Below, in pieces: positions 10,901 to 21,598 of a stretch of DNA of 64,000 nt (within the stretch, counting starts at the first letter, position 1; every line of letters starts with the position of its first letter). Origin of the DNA: Heterodera schachtii (lineage: Eukaryota; Nematoda; Chromadorea; Rhabditida; Heteroderidae); the NCBI GenBank assembly GCA_023374025.1, contig SIJG01000010.1, positions 2,315,633 to 2,379,632 on the forward strand. Direction: 5' to 3'. The notes under the pieces are model-generated. The model had not been told where the DNA came from and ran no database searches. It was given only the letters and a program-made list of their open reading frames with translations. The translations under genes and the position numbers were made by a program.

Positions 10901-13900
10901 AGTTGTCATATGCACAAAACATTTGCAAACATTTTTCGTAGATTGGAACATGAATTTGAATTTTTTCAAAAAATATATCGGCACTGAAATGCCAATGCGG
11001 TAGCCCCTACAAACAGAAATCCTGGGACCATTCCTGCTTAATCCCGGTAATCCCTGTAGTCGCTTGCAACAACACTGTATAACAAACACAGCACATACGT
11101 TGTGCGTCGCATCAGCTTGGCCAATTCGCGGTCCGACTTCAGGTCCAACTCGCCCACCGCGTGCGTGTTCTTCGCCTCGTTGTTCATGTTGATGCTGCCG
11201 TCGCTGTCCGCCGCCGCGGCACTCGGCGACCTTTGCGCAGCCGCCGCGACTCGCGGCGCATTGTCACTGCTACTGCTTGGAAATGGTGCCGCCGCCTCTG
11301 GCAATTTAGGTTGTGATGCCGTCAACTCAACAGCAACTGGCGAGAATGGCGACGACGACGGATTGTCCCCGGCGGCGGCATCAGCGGTTGTTGCTGCCGT
11401 TGCGGCCGTAGTGCCAACGGAGGACGACGGTTGTGGCACGACAGTAGTCGGATTTTCCTGGTGAAAAACAATTTTGATCATTTTTTGCTACAACTATTTG
11501 TTGATGATTATGGGCAATTGTAGTAGGAAGCGGGAGGGCGTTGTGTAATCCAACAAACACCATCCTCACCCATTAGGGCTGCTCGAGCTTCTCGGTCTCG
11601 ACTCTCGGGCTAATTAATTTCGCCGTTTTTTGAAGTTTTCAGTTCTCGAGTCTCGGAAAATTTCGACTCTCAGCCAGCCCTATCAGCAACCAACCAATTC
11701 GACGGGGCCTTCGGATGGTGACAGAATGTCGATGGGCGGCGGTGAAATAGGCGATGGGGCCAACTGAGAGCCGGACAAAGAGGACAACAACGGCGGCGAG
11801 TGATCATCATCCAGTGGAGAAGCAGCAGATGGATGAATCGGAGGTGGCGGAGGAGGAACATTATCAGCACCACTATCATTATCATCTTCCGGCACGGAAG
11901 AAGCGGTGGAAATAGTGGGCGAAGTGGAGGACGCAGTCAACTGATGATCATCGTTGGTGGATGAGTAATCTGAATGATCGGTGGGATTGATTTTTGAGGG
12001 GGTTGAAAAGGGGATGTATTTTTGAAGGGAATGATCAGGGGCTCGTCTTTGAGTGGACGATTATCAGGGAACTCAATTTTGGTAAGACTGATCCAGGCAT
12101 ACCTTTTTGAATGGACTCATGTTACTTTTTTTTGAAAGGACTGATCAGGAAATTCATTTTGAAATGGTCTAATGAGATGATTAATGGCAGACGATTCAGA
12201 TTTATAGGTCTGATTAAGAGAATTATTTTGAAGGAACTGATCAGCAGCAGGAGACTCATTTTTCCAGTGACCTAAATGCATATTTCAAAAGACTGATCAG
12301 CTGATCATTTTAAAAGTGTCTGATCAAAAGGGATTAATTATTGGAAACCCAAACTTATTAAAAAAAAGCACCTGTCACTGCTGTCGAAGCACGTTGGTCA
12401 GCAGCATCAGCAGCACCAGTTTGTGGAGCAGCAGCGCTGAGTTCGTCCCGATCAACGTCCTCCATGGCCACCAGACGGGCAGTGCCCACCGCCTCACTGG
12501 TGTCGGACTGTGTGTGAGTTCAATCAGTTTGGTCAATCGATAACCGATCGTCACCAATCCGTTAATTACCTCCCTTTGATCGGGGCCTATCAGGCCATTG
12601 TCGGGCTTTTTGAGGATTTTTGATTTAAATTTTGAAAAATTTCAACAAGCAAAAATGCTGAGGTGCCGTTAGGAAAATTTTCAAAAATTTTTGCAAAATT
12701 TTTAAAATCGATTCATTCTATTGGATTTGTCCGGTAACTTCTTCCCTCCCCTCACTCACACCTCGTCATCCGCCGCCCCTTCTTCCATCGTTTTCGCTCC
12801 ATGCTTTTGCTGCTGTTCCTTTGGCATTTCATCGCCCGCGGCACCGATTGTTGGCGGCTTTCGGCGCCGTTCTGTGCCGCCACCGGCGGGGCCTCCAAAT
12901 GCCTTCGTAGGAAGACCACCGCCGATCATCAAAGGCACAGTGCCAGGAGGGCTGGCCAAGTGAGTGACGGCGGCACCGGCAGACGCGTATTGAAATCGTT
13001 TGGTCCACGCGCGTGCCGCCGCAACGACAGAAGGCGGCAACAACGGCACTGCTTCGCTCATTATGGCATTTGCACGGACGCCGCCAATGCGTAGCGCTGG
13101 ATGGGATAGACATTTTTTGGGTGGTTCCAGAATTTATTAATAAAGTATAAATGACACATAAAATTCTTTAATTTTGATCAAAGCCAGGGTCGAGAGTCTC
13201 GTGATAACGAGGTTAGTTATAATGCTCAGAACTTATAAAGTAAACACCAAGGCCGAGAATCGGGATTCAAAGCCCGACAAAACATAATTTGAATCCCGAT
13301 AATCCTATCCCAGCCTGGCCAGTCCGGTATGCCGGTCCAGGTTTTTTCAAAATCCAGCTCTAATTCACATAATTAAATTTCATATAAAATATTTTTACTT
13401 TAAAATTTAAGTTTTTTCTTAAAAAATTTAAAAATGTTTTTTTTTGTTTGACTTGAAAATTTAAAATTACAAAAACTGTTATTTTTGCTCAAAAAATTCA
13501 TTTTTAAATTTTTAAAAAAAATACATTTCTAAGTTAAAAAAATTGTACGAATTTAATTGTAAGAACTGCCCATTTAATCCCATTTCAAGAATCTCGACCC
13601 GGTTCTCTACTCAAATTTCAGTGCAACCATTTGTTGTCGATAGGTCGTCATCTGTGGCCCCGTCCACCGTCAGTTCGGCTGGCACAACTTCCACCGGCTG
13701 AGCGTCGACAATGGCCGCCACTGATGCGTCATTATTATCATTTGCATCGACGGCTGGCACAAAAGCATTTGTCGCAGCCGCCGGTAAGGGCATCGATGGC
13801 ATTGGAAATGGTGGCATTTGGGCCAACGATGGACAAACGGTGGCACCTGTACAAAATTTTATTTTGACAATGCTTGGCAATTTCGTTGAATTTAAAAAAA

Positions 13901-14559
13901 AATTAAAAACCCATTCTGTGGTCAATCTGCGCTGAAAAGAGACCAAGCAAAGATAATTTTAGTGATAAAGAAAGGCATTCAGATCAAAGTTATAAAATGA
14001 TCACTTTTACCGACAAATAAAGCATTAATGATCACTTTAAAAGACATCTAGAGCTTAGCAGTTTCTGATCAACTATTGATTAATCTGACTGATCAACAGT
14101 TGGCATTGCATCACTTTTACTACCGGTCGCAACAGATCACTTGAACCCAAATCAATTGTTTGTCCCTGTCAGGACTTTAGAATCAAAGCACTGACTGATT
14201 GTGAGCAAGAAAAGGAGCAGCAGCGAAACAAGCGGTTGCTGCGCCGTGTGCTGCTGACGACGGGTGCCAACCGACTGCAGCAGCGGTAGGAAGAGCCGGC
14301 AGTTGGGGCCCCGGCCGGCGTGCCATTGTCGCACAGAACAGCGATGACGGCACTGTTCACTACCAACAAAATTATTTCGGCTCGCGATCTCGGCACTTTT
14401 ACTGCCACTGATCACCACCACTTTGCCTGGCGGTAAGCACTGGCATCGATTGATCAGTAGAAGCGACGATGCTGACAATGAGCATGATGCTGATGATGGC
14501 CGCGATGCTGCTTGCTGTTGTCGTTGTCCACTCGCCCGGCGATCAGCGGCGGCCATCAT
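7986..14559 (-). CDS. Ala/Gln/Pro-rich protein of unknown function, about 912 residues
   Basis: Twelve exons on the minus strand: 14559-14196, 13846-13628, 13096-12762, 12507-12372, 11969-11695, 11457-11099, 10842-10785, 10529-10243, 10020-9815, 9352-9224, 8813-8560 and 8102-7986 (TGA). Every junction is GT-AG with matching phase, which strongly supports one gene; the first exon is the least certain. The protein is mostly low complexity: poly-Gln and Pro/His-Gln runs (10243-10529 and 8560-8813), Ala/Ser/Thr stretches and acidic patches. One denser block spans the 10529/10020 junction, with Cys at GCNWD, LSCKD, WCESC and HDCRC in about 35 residues, which may bind metal or form disulfides. The C terminus is basic (KLSKRRR). 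A nuclear regulatory protein is plausible from composition alone; no known domain was recognised. Three CTCGAG elements lie in its introns. Confidence 0.68.
9664..9762. mobile_element. Partial CTCGAG-family element in an intron
   Basis: Contains GGTTCGAGTCTCGACTCGAG and further TCTCGGG and GTCTCGAG motifs like the copies at 7546-7665 and 10568-10718, but with no intact pair of ends. It lies in the intron between the exons at 10020-9815 and 9352-9224. Confidence 0.5.
10568..10718. mobile_element. CTCGAG-family MITE-like element, best-preserved copy
   Basis: Ends are TAGTGATGC at 10568 and GCATCACTA ending at 10718, perfect inverted copies. The interior is built from CTCGAGACTCTCGGTCTCGAG-like motifs and a T-rich stretch. 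It lies wholly in the intron between exons 10842-10785 and 10529-10243 of the Ala/Gln/Pro-rich gene. Confidence 0.65.
11574..11682. mobile_element. CTCGAG-family MITE-like element with TAGGGCTG ends
   Basis: Left end TAGGGCTGCTCGAG and right end CTCAGCCAGCCCTA are inverted copies, with CTCGGTCTCG and CTCGAGTCTCGG motifs inside. It lies in the intron between exons 11969-11695 and 11457-11099. The outer bases differ from the TAGTGATGC copies, so this may be a subfamily. Confidence 0.55.
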
Positions 14560-16747
14560 TTGATAATTGTTGTTTTGTTATGCGACAAAGGCAGGCAGGC
14601 AGAGAAAGCCTCAATGGGTGTTGGAGCTATGTGAATATGATTGAGAGGCGGGGGACCCGGGGAGAGCGCGAGTGGGGGGGGGGGGAGGGGGACCAATCAA
14701 ATTAGGGGAGGATAAAGCAAATGAGGGGAAAAGTTTCAGTAACCAACCGAACAATGGCAACCCAGGGATAGTGGGTGTGGGACTGATCAAATTATGGGGG
14801 CTAAAGTATATGAGAGGAAAAACATAAGCAAACCGATCGAATTAGGGTGGGTAGGGTGGGACGAAAGGGGACGAGAGGGGAAGGGAGATGAAGAGCGATC
14901 GGAGAGGAAAAGCAGCAAGAATATATGTAATAACGGGGCGCGAGAAATGCGGTCGGTTCGGTGGTCAGTCGATCATCAGTCGCCCAGCCACCGCTATTTG
15001 AAGCCCCCCACCCTATTCTGATCAGATCAGAGCTATGTTGTTGAATGGTGGCAGAGGATAAAATAATGTGTGTCTCCGATCACCGCGCCGAGAGGAAAAG
15101 CGGCGCTGGCGCCCGCGATCGGCGTTTTGTTGCCAGTGGCTCGCCAGCCGCGAGGAATTAGGTGGGTAAATCGCCTGGGGCGCTGTCGCCATTTTTTGAA
15201 AGCGGCTTTTCCTCCTCAGCGGCGCCACCGCCATTGATCAATCAATTGCTGTGGGCTGGCGCCAGGCTTTTGTGTGGACAGCAGCGATTGATGAAAATGT
15301 CCAGCGGCGAGCGATTTTTACATAATCCGCCCGCTCTCCTCCCTCAAAAGTGTGTGCACGAGGAGAAGCGGCTTTGCGCCCGCCTGGGGGCATCATTTGC
15401 CGAATTTAATTTTTCATTTTTTTGGAAATCTTCCGTGGTTGGAAAAGCCAGTAACTCCGCCGGCTTAGTAAAGCCTTTTTTTAGTAAATTTGAAATTGTT
15501 CTAAGAGATCCAAAACAGAAAATTGCAATAAAAACAAAAAATACATGCTTGAGAATCGACCCCAAAAATTTCCAAAAAATAAACCCTAAAAATGTAAAAT
15601 TTTTTAAAAATTCATCTCCAAAATTTATTTATTTTTTAACAAGAATTTGCGATTTTTAAAATTAAATATCTCAATATTAATTTGGCTTAATTTTTTAGAA
15701 CCTAAAAACAAACTGAACCAGGCTAGAAGCTACATGATTTTTGAAGCAAAAATTCGAATTTTTGTTGGAAATTAAATTGAAATTATTTTACTGTAATATA
15801 TTTTTCTGTCCCACCCAACAATTTTGGGTGTCATTAAAATTTATTATTATTTTCTGGAAAAGCATTGTGCTTTTTTGTGCAGGGCTGACTAATAGAGCGC
15901 TTGGGAAATGCTTCTTCGAACCAAAAAGCAGGGCCAAACAGAAAAAAAATTAATGGGAAAACAACCCCAGCGGCGAGAGGCAGGCAAATGTAGAAAATTT
16001 GGTAAATTTTTTGCTTAAATAATGCTCCCCGATTTGCGCATGAATGAATTATGGGGGGGGGGGGGGGGAGAAAGTGCACCACGACAGTTCGAATCCGATG
16101 GATCTGCCACCCGTGAAATCCCACCGCCGAAAAATGTGCCCTCCCCTCGGGGGATTTGGGGCGGATCATTTTTTAAGCCCACAGGGCATGTGAACTGACA
16201 CTGACAGATTAAATTAAATATTTGGACTTATTTTAAATAGCTTATATATTTAAATGTGTTTATAAATATTTAATTTGGATGGAATTCGAATTAATTTTGA
16301 CACTATTAATTGTATTTTTCTTTCAAAATTATTTTTAAAAAATATTTATAAATTCCCACCGCATAATGAAGGCTTTAATGATAAATTGAATGAATGGAAT
16401 TTTGAAAATGTTTAAATAAAATTTGATAAATTATCCAATTTATAAAGATTTTTGAAAACGGAATTTAATTTAAGCATCCTTTGGTACATTTACTCATCTA
16501 ATGAATACAATTATTAAAATATTTTAAATTACAAGAAGGGGATTTGATTCTGTGAATAATAATATATTTAAATAATCATTTAAATTAAGAAAAAAAGTTC
16601 AGAAATTGAAGACGAATAATGAATATATAAAAGTGTCCAAATTGGGCTTTTTAAAAGGCAAGCAGCAGCAGAAGATCAATCACAACACAACATTTTTTGT
16701 CGATCAATTTTAAAAATTCGTCCCCGACTTTCTTTGGCATTTTCTGT
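14560..16747. other. Intergenic with a GC-rich hairpin region, no supported gene
   Basis: Between the 5' end of the Ala/Gln/Pro-rich gene and the 3' end of FAAH. The region 14640-15400 is GC-rich with G runs and GATC motifs. An imperfect inverted pair lies at about 15090-15107 (GAGAGGAAAAGCGGCGC) and 15199-15216 (AGCGGCTTTTCCTCCTC). From 15.5 to 16.7 kb the DNA is very AT-rich. Open frames on both strands here have no splice partners or recognisable similarity. Confidence 0.45.
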
Positions 16748-19700
16748 TCACTTTTTCTGCGCCTTGGCCATCGCTTCAATGGCATTCATCAGCCCAAGGC
16801 ATTTCTCCTCCTCCCAACGCATTGCAACAACCTGAAATCGGTTTTTATAAAAATTTTGTTGAAATCGGCCGGGTTTTGCCCACCTGTACACCAACGGGGA
16901 GCCCAACGGAGTTGGCAGCCGCGGAACGCATCCATTTGAGCAGAATATTGCCGTCTTTAATTGAGTAATTAGGCGATCGATTAGAAAATATTGTAGGGAA
17001 AAAATAATTATTTAAATTAAATTTTTAACTAATAGCCAGTAAAATGTATTAATAATTGTTCATTTAAGGTAATCATAACAATTAAATTGTAAAGGCATAT
17101 TTAATAATTAATTTATGATTTACCGAAAAATAATAATATTAGTATAACCATTATAGCTAATTGCCAATAATTAGGCAATTAACTTGTTGTATAAATTAAT
17201 TTTGCTAACTCGAATAATTAGATAATTAGTCGTGGCAATTGATTGTTCATCACCACCCACCGGTAGCCCATTGCGTGTCGTCCATCAGCGCCTCGTCGTC
17301 CTCACGTCGAACGGTGCCCGTCGGCACAACCCCGGCGGGCATGTCCAACATGTTGTACATCCCAGTGGCGAAAGCGCAGGCAACCCAAAATTCGAAAATT
17401 TGATTTTTTTTTAAATTTGGCACTCGGCTTGACATTATTTTCTGTGCCAACAAATATTCTCTCTCACCAAATCGCTTGGCCATTGGTGCCCAACGGCGGG
17501 GACGGGAAAAGCGGGCACAATGAGCGCGTCCAACTTCTGCTCCAGCCAATGCTCGTTGAACTGATTTGAAATGTTTTTTTTTTTAATTTTTGAATTGAAA
17601 AAATGCTAAAATTGGCCAAACAAATTTGGTGGCAGAAATCCACATTTTGTGTAACCCCTGGCTAAGCTACTGTAATTAGGCAAAAATTGCAAAAATTAAT
17701 TTGAAATTTTGCAGCGCGCCCTCGCGTTGCATGCACACGTACGCACTTTGTGCACGTAGGCGTCCAACTCGGCGTGCGCCTGGCGCGCGTCGTCCGCACT
17801 GTGCACGTACGAGCGGACAATGACCGCCAACTGGGGACTGATCAGATCGAGCAGAAAAGCGACCGCCCAACGGACAAAAATCGGGATCTGATCAAAACAG
17901 AGATCATGTGAAATTGTGAGTGATCAGACAATATTTGTACACAAAAATGTGTGGAAATTATGGTGCCAGCATAAACTATGTCCCGCAAAAAATGCCACAC
18001 CATGGACACTTTTTAAACAAAAAATTAGATACCTTTTGCTTGCTGCGTCGAATCAAAATTTAATTTCATTTTTCCATTTTTAAAAATGCAAGCTAATAGT
18101 TAGAACACTTATTTGTTAGGGCGCTTATTCTGTGTAAAGTCATAAATTAAGACGAATTTGCGTCGGAAAAATAATTAAAATTTATAGCAATGAAAATTAA
18201 ATAATATTTTTTTAAATATATAATACATTTTAAATTGAATTTAATTTTATAAGAAATGAATTTTGAAAATTGACCCACCCGCAACAGAAATGCCTGCTTT
18301 TGAAGGTACGGGTCGACAGGGTTTTCGGCAAAAAGCTTCTTGAAATACGCACCACCGTCGGGCAAGAAATTTTTGTAGAGAATGGAGGCTATACAAAAAG
18401 GGTGAAATTCAAAATTATTATTTTTTTTTAATTTTGGATTTTCCCAAAAAATGGGACATAAACTGACGGACCGGCGCATTTTGGTTCCGGAATTTGGAAA
18501 AGGACCATTTCGTTGCCGGCACTGCGCAACATTTGCACACTATCCTCCACCACACGGGCACAACTAAGCGGAGTAAACAAAAAGAGTAATTTTCGAATCA
18601 AAAATTTAAATTTTCTCACGCCGGCACAGGCTTCAAGAAGCCGTCATCAAAATGGTAGCCAATGCGGAGCTTGCCTGCCTTCGCTTTGGCCTCAAAATCG
18701 GCAATTTTGTTCTGGTCAAGTGGCAACGGCACGCTGGCGGGAACAATTTGTTGGTGGTACTCAATGTTGCCGACCAGGTTGGAGAGCAGCATGATCAACT
18801 GATGGGGGGAGGATCAAGCATAAGGTGATCAGTGGATGGGAGAGGAGGGAGTGACCAGAGCGTAGAAGCAGAGATATAAAATAAGCACAAGTTATGATGA
18901 ATCAAAGAAGCAATGAAGCTAAAGTAGTGACTAGGCCAAAAAAAAGAGCGGAACTGATCAGAAAGAATGGGGGTGATCAGCGATCAGATATGAAAAAAGA
19001 ATTGTGTGGTAATTAAATAAAACAAGGCTGTCGTGATCAGACCAAAAAAGGGTTGTGATGATGGATCGAAAAAAGATTGCTAATAAAATGAATGAAAAGA
19101 AAATCAAGTGATCAAAGGAAGTGCCGATCAGATTGTATATAGACAGGAAGAACAAATGAAGCTTTGCATGCCAACAATCAATATCTGTTAAACAGCCTGC
19201 TGCTATATGTAACACACCTCGTCCACTGATTTGGCAAAAACTCCGGTGCCCAAACCAAGTCGAGCATGGCCCGGCATTCCCAAATGGGCATTTGAAATTT
19301 CAAATCGGTCTGAAATTTTGGGAAAATCATTGCATATCTGTGCAGATCATAAACAAGGCACTTTGGCCCGGTTTCAGTGTTGCCAAGCCGCAAAACTGTG
19401 CCGGAATACGCAATGAGCCGCCAATGTCACCGCCGGTTGCGAAAGCCGTGCCACCGGCAGCCAAAAGTGCCGCGTCACCGCCCGACGAACCGCCAGGGCT
19501 TCTGTGCGGTGCAATAAAAGAAGGCACAATTAAGTATATTAACATCCGAAAATCTAACGGATTTCCTAAAACAGAACCCCGTGAGTGTTTTTTTGAACCC
19601 CCTCGAAAGAGAGGGAGAGGTAATTTAGGAGGGGAGGGGAGGGTGAATGCATCATGACATGTGTATCCCATTCATTGTTAAAAACTGCCACACCGCTTCG

Positions 19701-21421
19701 GGTCGTGCGGGTTGCCTGTTGTGCCGTAGACAGGGTTGGAGCAGACGAAGCTGAACAGCGTCTGCGGCACGTTGGCATAGCAAAAGGGCACGGCGCCAAG
19801 CTGACGCAGAAGGGTGACCAGGGAACAGTCGACACTCCGCGGGTGGCCCAACCAACGGGCAATGCCAATGCAACAGTCGTAGCCTTTCAACTGAAACACA
19901 TGGAATGTTCGGGCGAGGGTCTCATGGCTGGCAGCCCATATTCAGAAAAGAAAAAAGAAAGGGCACTCGCATTGGGACCCGGCGGTGCTTGTTAGGCACC
20001 TACGGGAAAATCTAGTTAGGGATTTTTTTTTTCAATTGTTTCGTCTCGAGTTGTTCGTTCGTTCAGTTTTGCACAGAACCCTCAATGATCAGAGTGCTAA
20101 CAAAAAAGTTGGCTTTGACGCTGAACGGCAAGCCGAACAGCGGCGGCTTCTTCTCCCCGGCCGCCGCACCGCCGGCGGCGTATTTGGCGTCCAATTGGGC
20201 CGCCTCGTCGAACGCCTCGGGCAACATTTCGGCCACACAGTTCAGTCGGTCGTTGACCAGCAGTGCGAAGTGCGCGTACGCGTACAGAACCTGGGTGGCC
20301 GACAGAGTGCCGGATTGGAGTTCTCCTGAACACAGGGGGCGGTGTGGTCAGTAGCGGTGTTTGGCATTCGCATGGAGGAGCCCTCCAGCTCCAGCTCCCG
20401 GAAAATTAAAAAAAAAAAATTGATACAGCTAGCGATAAATCTCAACTAATTCGGCTAAAAAATTTTTTTGGGTGGGCTTATATGTACTAGTGCTGATCAA
20501 GAATCTCAAGTCTCGGTTCGAGAAAAGTCGCGGGTTTTTCTTTGTCGCGGGAAATTTTCGGTCTCAAATGACACAAAATTACCACCTCCATCAATATAAC
20601 CAACAGCAGGAATTCAAGCAAAAAAAAAAAAAAGTCATCGTCTTTTTTTTTGTTTTAATTGAATATTCAGAGATTTTATGCGATGCGACGGGAGTCCCGC
20701 AAACAAGTCACCCACTTGACCAAAAATTAGGGGGACGAAAAATCATCCTGGAAAAACGTCGCGGGAGTCCCGTTCCCACCAATTGTGAAACGAAGGCCAA
20801 CAACGAGTAGCACAACTTGTAATTTTTTTTGGCATGGCAGCACACACAACACTCAGACACACCCTGCAGTTGGAGCAGTGGCAGCGCGTGGATTCGGTCA
20901 CGTTCAGCCGGGTCCTGCCCATAGGCCACCACTTTGTCGCGCACCAGCTTGACCCGCTTCTGTCGTGCAGTTTCGTTGTCCGCAATGGCACGACGACATT
21001 GGCGGGCGCCGGACCACGGCTGTGTTGGGGATGATACAACACATTACACAATTAGGGTGCCAGTTCAAGGCACTCGAGTAAAGCAAAAGTGGTGCTATGA
21101 CTCTCGGGCAGTTTTCAGCGAATTTGGGACGGAAAACCCATGTATTTTATCGGACAAAAGGATACACACACAAATTTAATAATGCTTGACTGCTTTTGGC
21201 ACTTTATTGACGAACAAATGGCACAATTCTAAGCACCTATTCGGGTGCTTTTCACCGGTGTTTCATTTCTCGCTTTTCCGACTTGCCAATTCGCTGGATT
21301 TTCTATTTTATTTATTTTTTTGGCACTTCACCAACCAACAAATTGCCCATTCGTATGGCTTGGGAAGGAAGAAAGCCGGCACAAACAGGGGGACACAGAA
21401 GAACAGCACTTGCACAACAAA
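16748..21421 (-). CDS. FAAH: Fatty-acid amide hydrolase (FAAH), amidase-signature family
   Basis: FAAH hydrolyses anandamide and other fatty-acid amides at intracellular membranes. Exons on the minus strand: about 21421-21332 (membrane anchor), 21019-20863, 20325-20102, 19890-19694, 19501-19362, 19309-19218, 18798-18620, 18563-18472, 18388-18279, 17887-17747, 17560-17468, about 17390-17261 (or from 17441), 16954-16884 and 16831-16748 (TGA), about 600 residues; rat FAAH has 579. The Ser-Ser-Lys triad is intact: Lys in FSVKAN near residue 153, the first Ser in the GGSSGG core, and the nucleophile in GGSLRIP. Also present are [31 protein letters not shown] and SVGLPVGVQ. The N-terminal exon encodes one hydrophobic helix; its start codon is not resolved because the frame opens at a stop with no ATG, so an upstream exon or trans-splicing is likely. 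The boundary near 17390-17467 lacks a good AG acceptor. CEBPZ copy A ends only about 180 bp upstream. Confidence 0.92.
20497..20566. mobile_element. CTCGAG-family fragment in a FAAH intron
   Basis: AATCTCAAGTCTCGGTTCGAG, GTCGCGGG and GGTCTCAAATGA motifs resemble the interior of the copies at 7.5 and 10.6 kb. No paired ends remain. It lies in the intron between FAAH exons 21019-20863 and 20325-20102. Confidence 0.4.
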
Positions 21422-21598
21422 CACTGCCAAAAAAAGAATGGAAAATTACAAAGAAAGAACGTATGATTTCATGTAAAAATGATGAATGACAAATAAATTC
21501 AGGCAGCCGACAATGTGTTGACAAATGGAAAAAATATTTTAATTAAACAACAACGACAAAAATATAAAAAAAAATGATCCGAAATGACAAAAAAAAAA

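Noticed and set aside
14469..14705. Plus-strand frame starting with a hydrophobic Met/Leu stretch, like a signal peptide
   Set aside because: It is antisense to the first exon of the Ala/Gln/Pro-rich gene and has no splice partner; composition explains the hydrophobicity.
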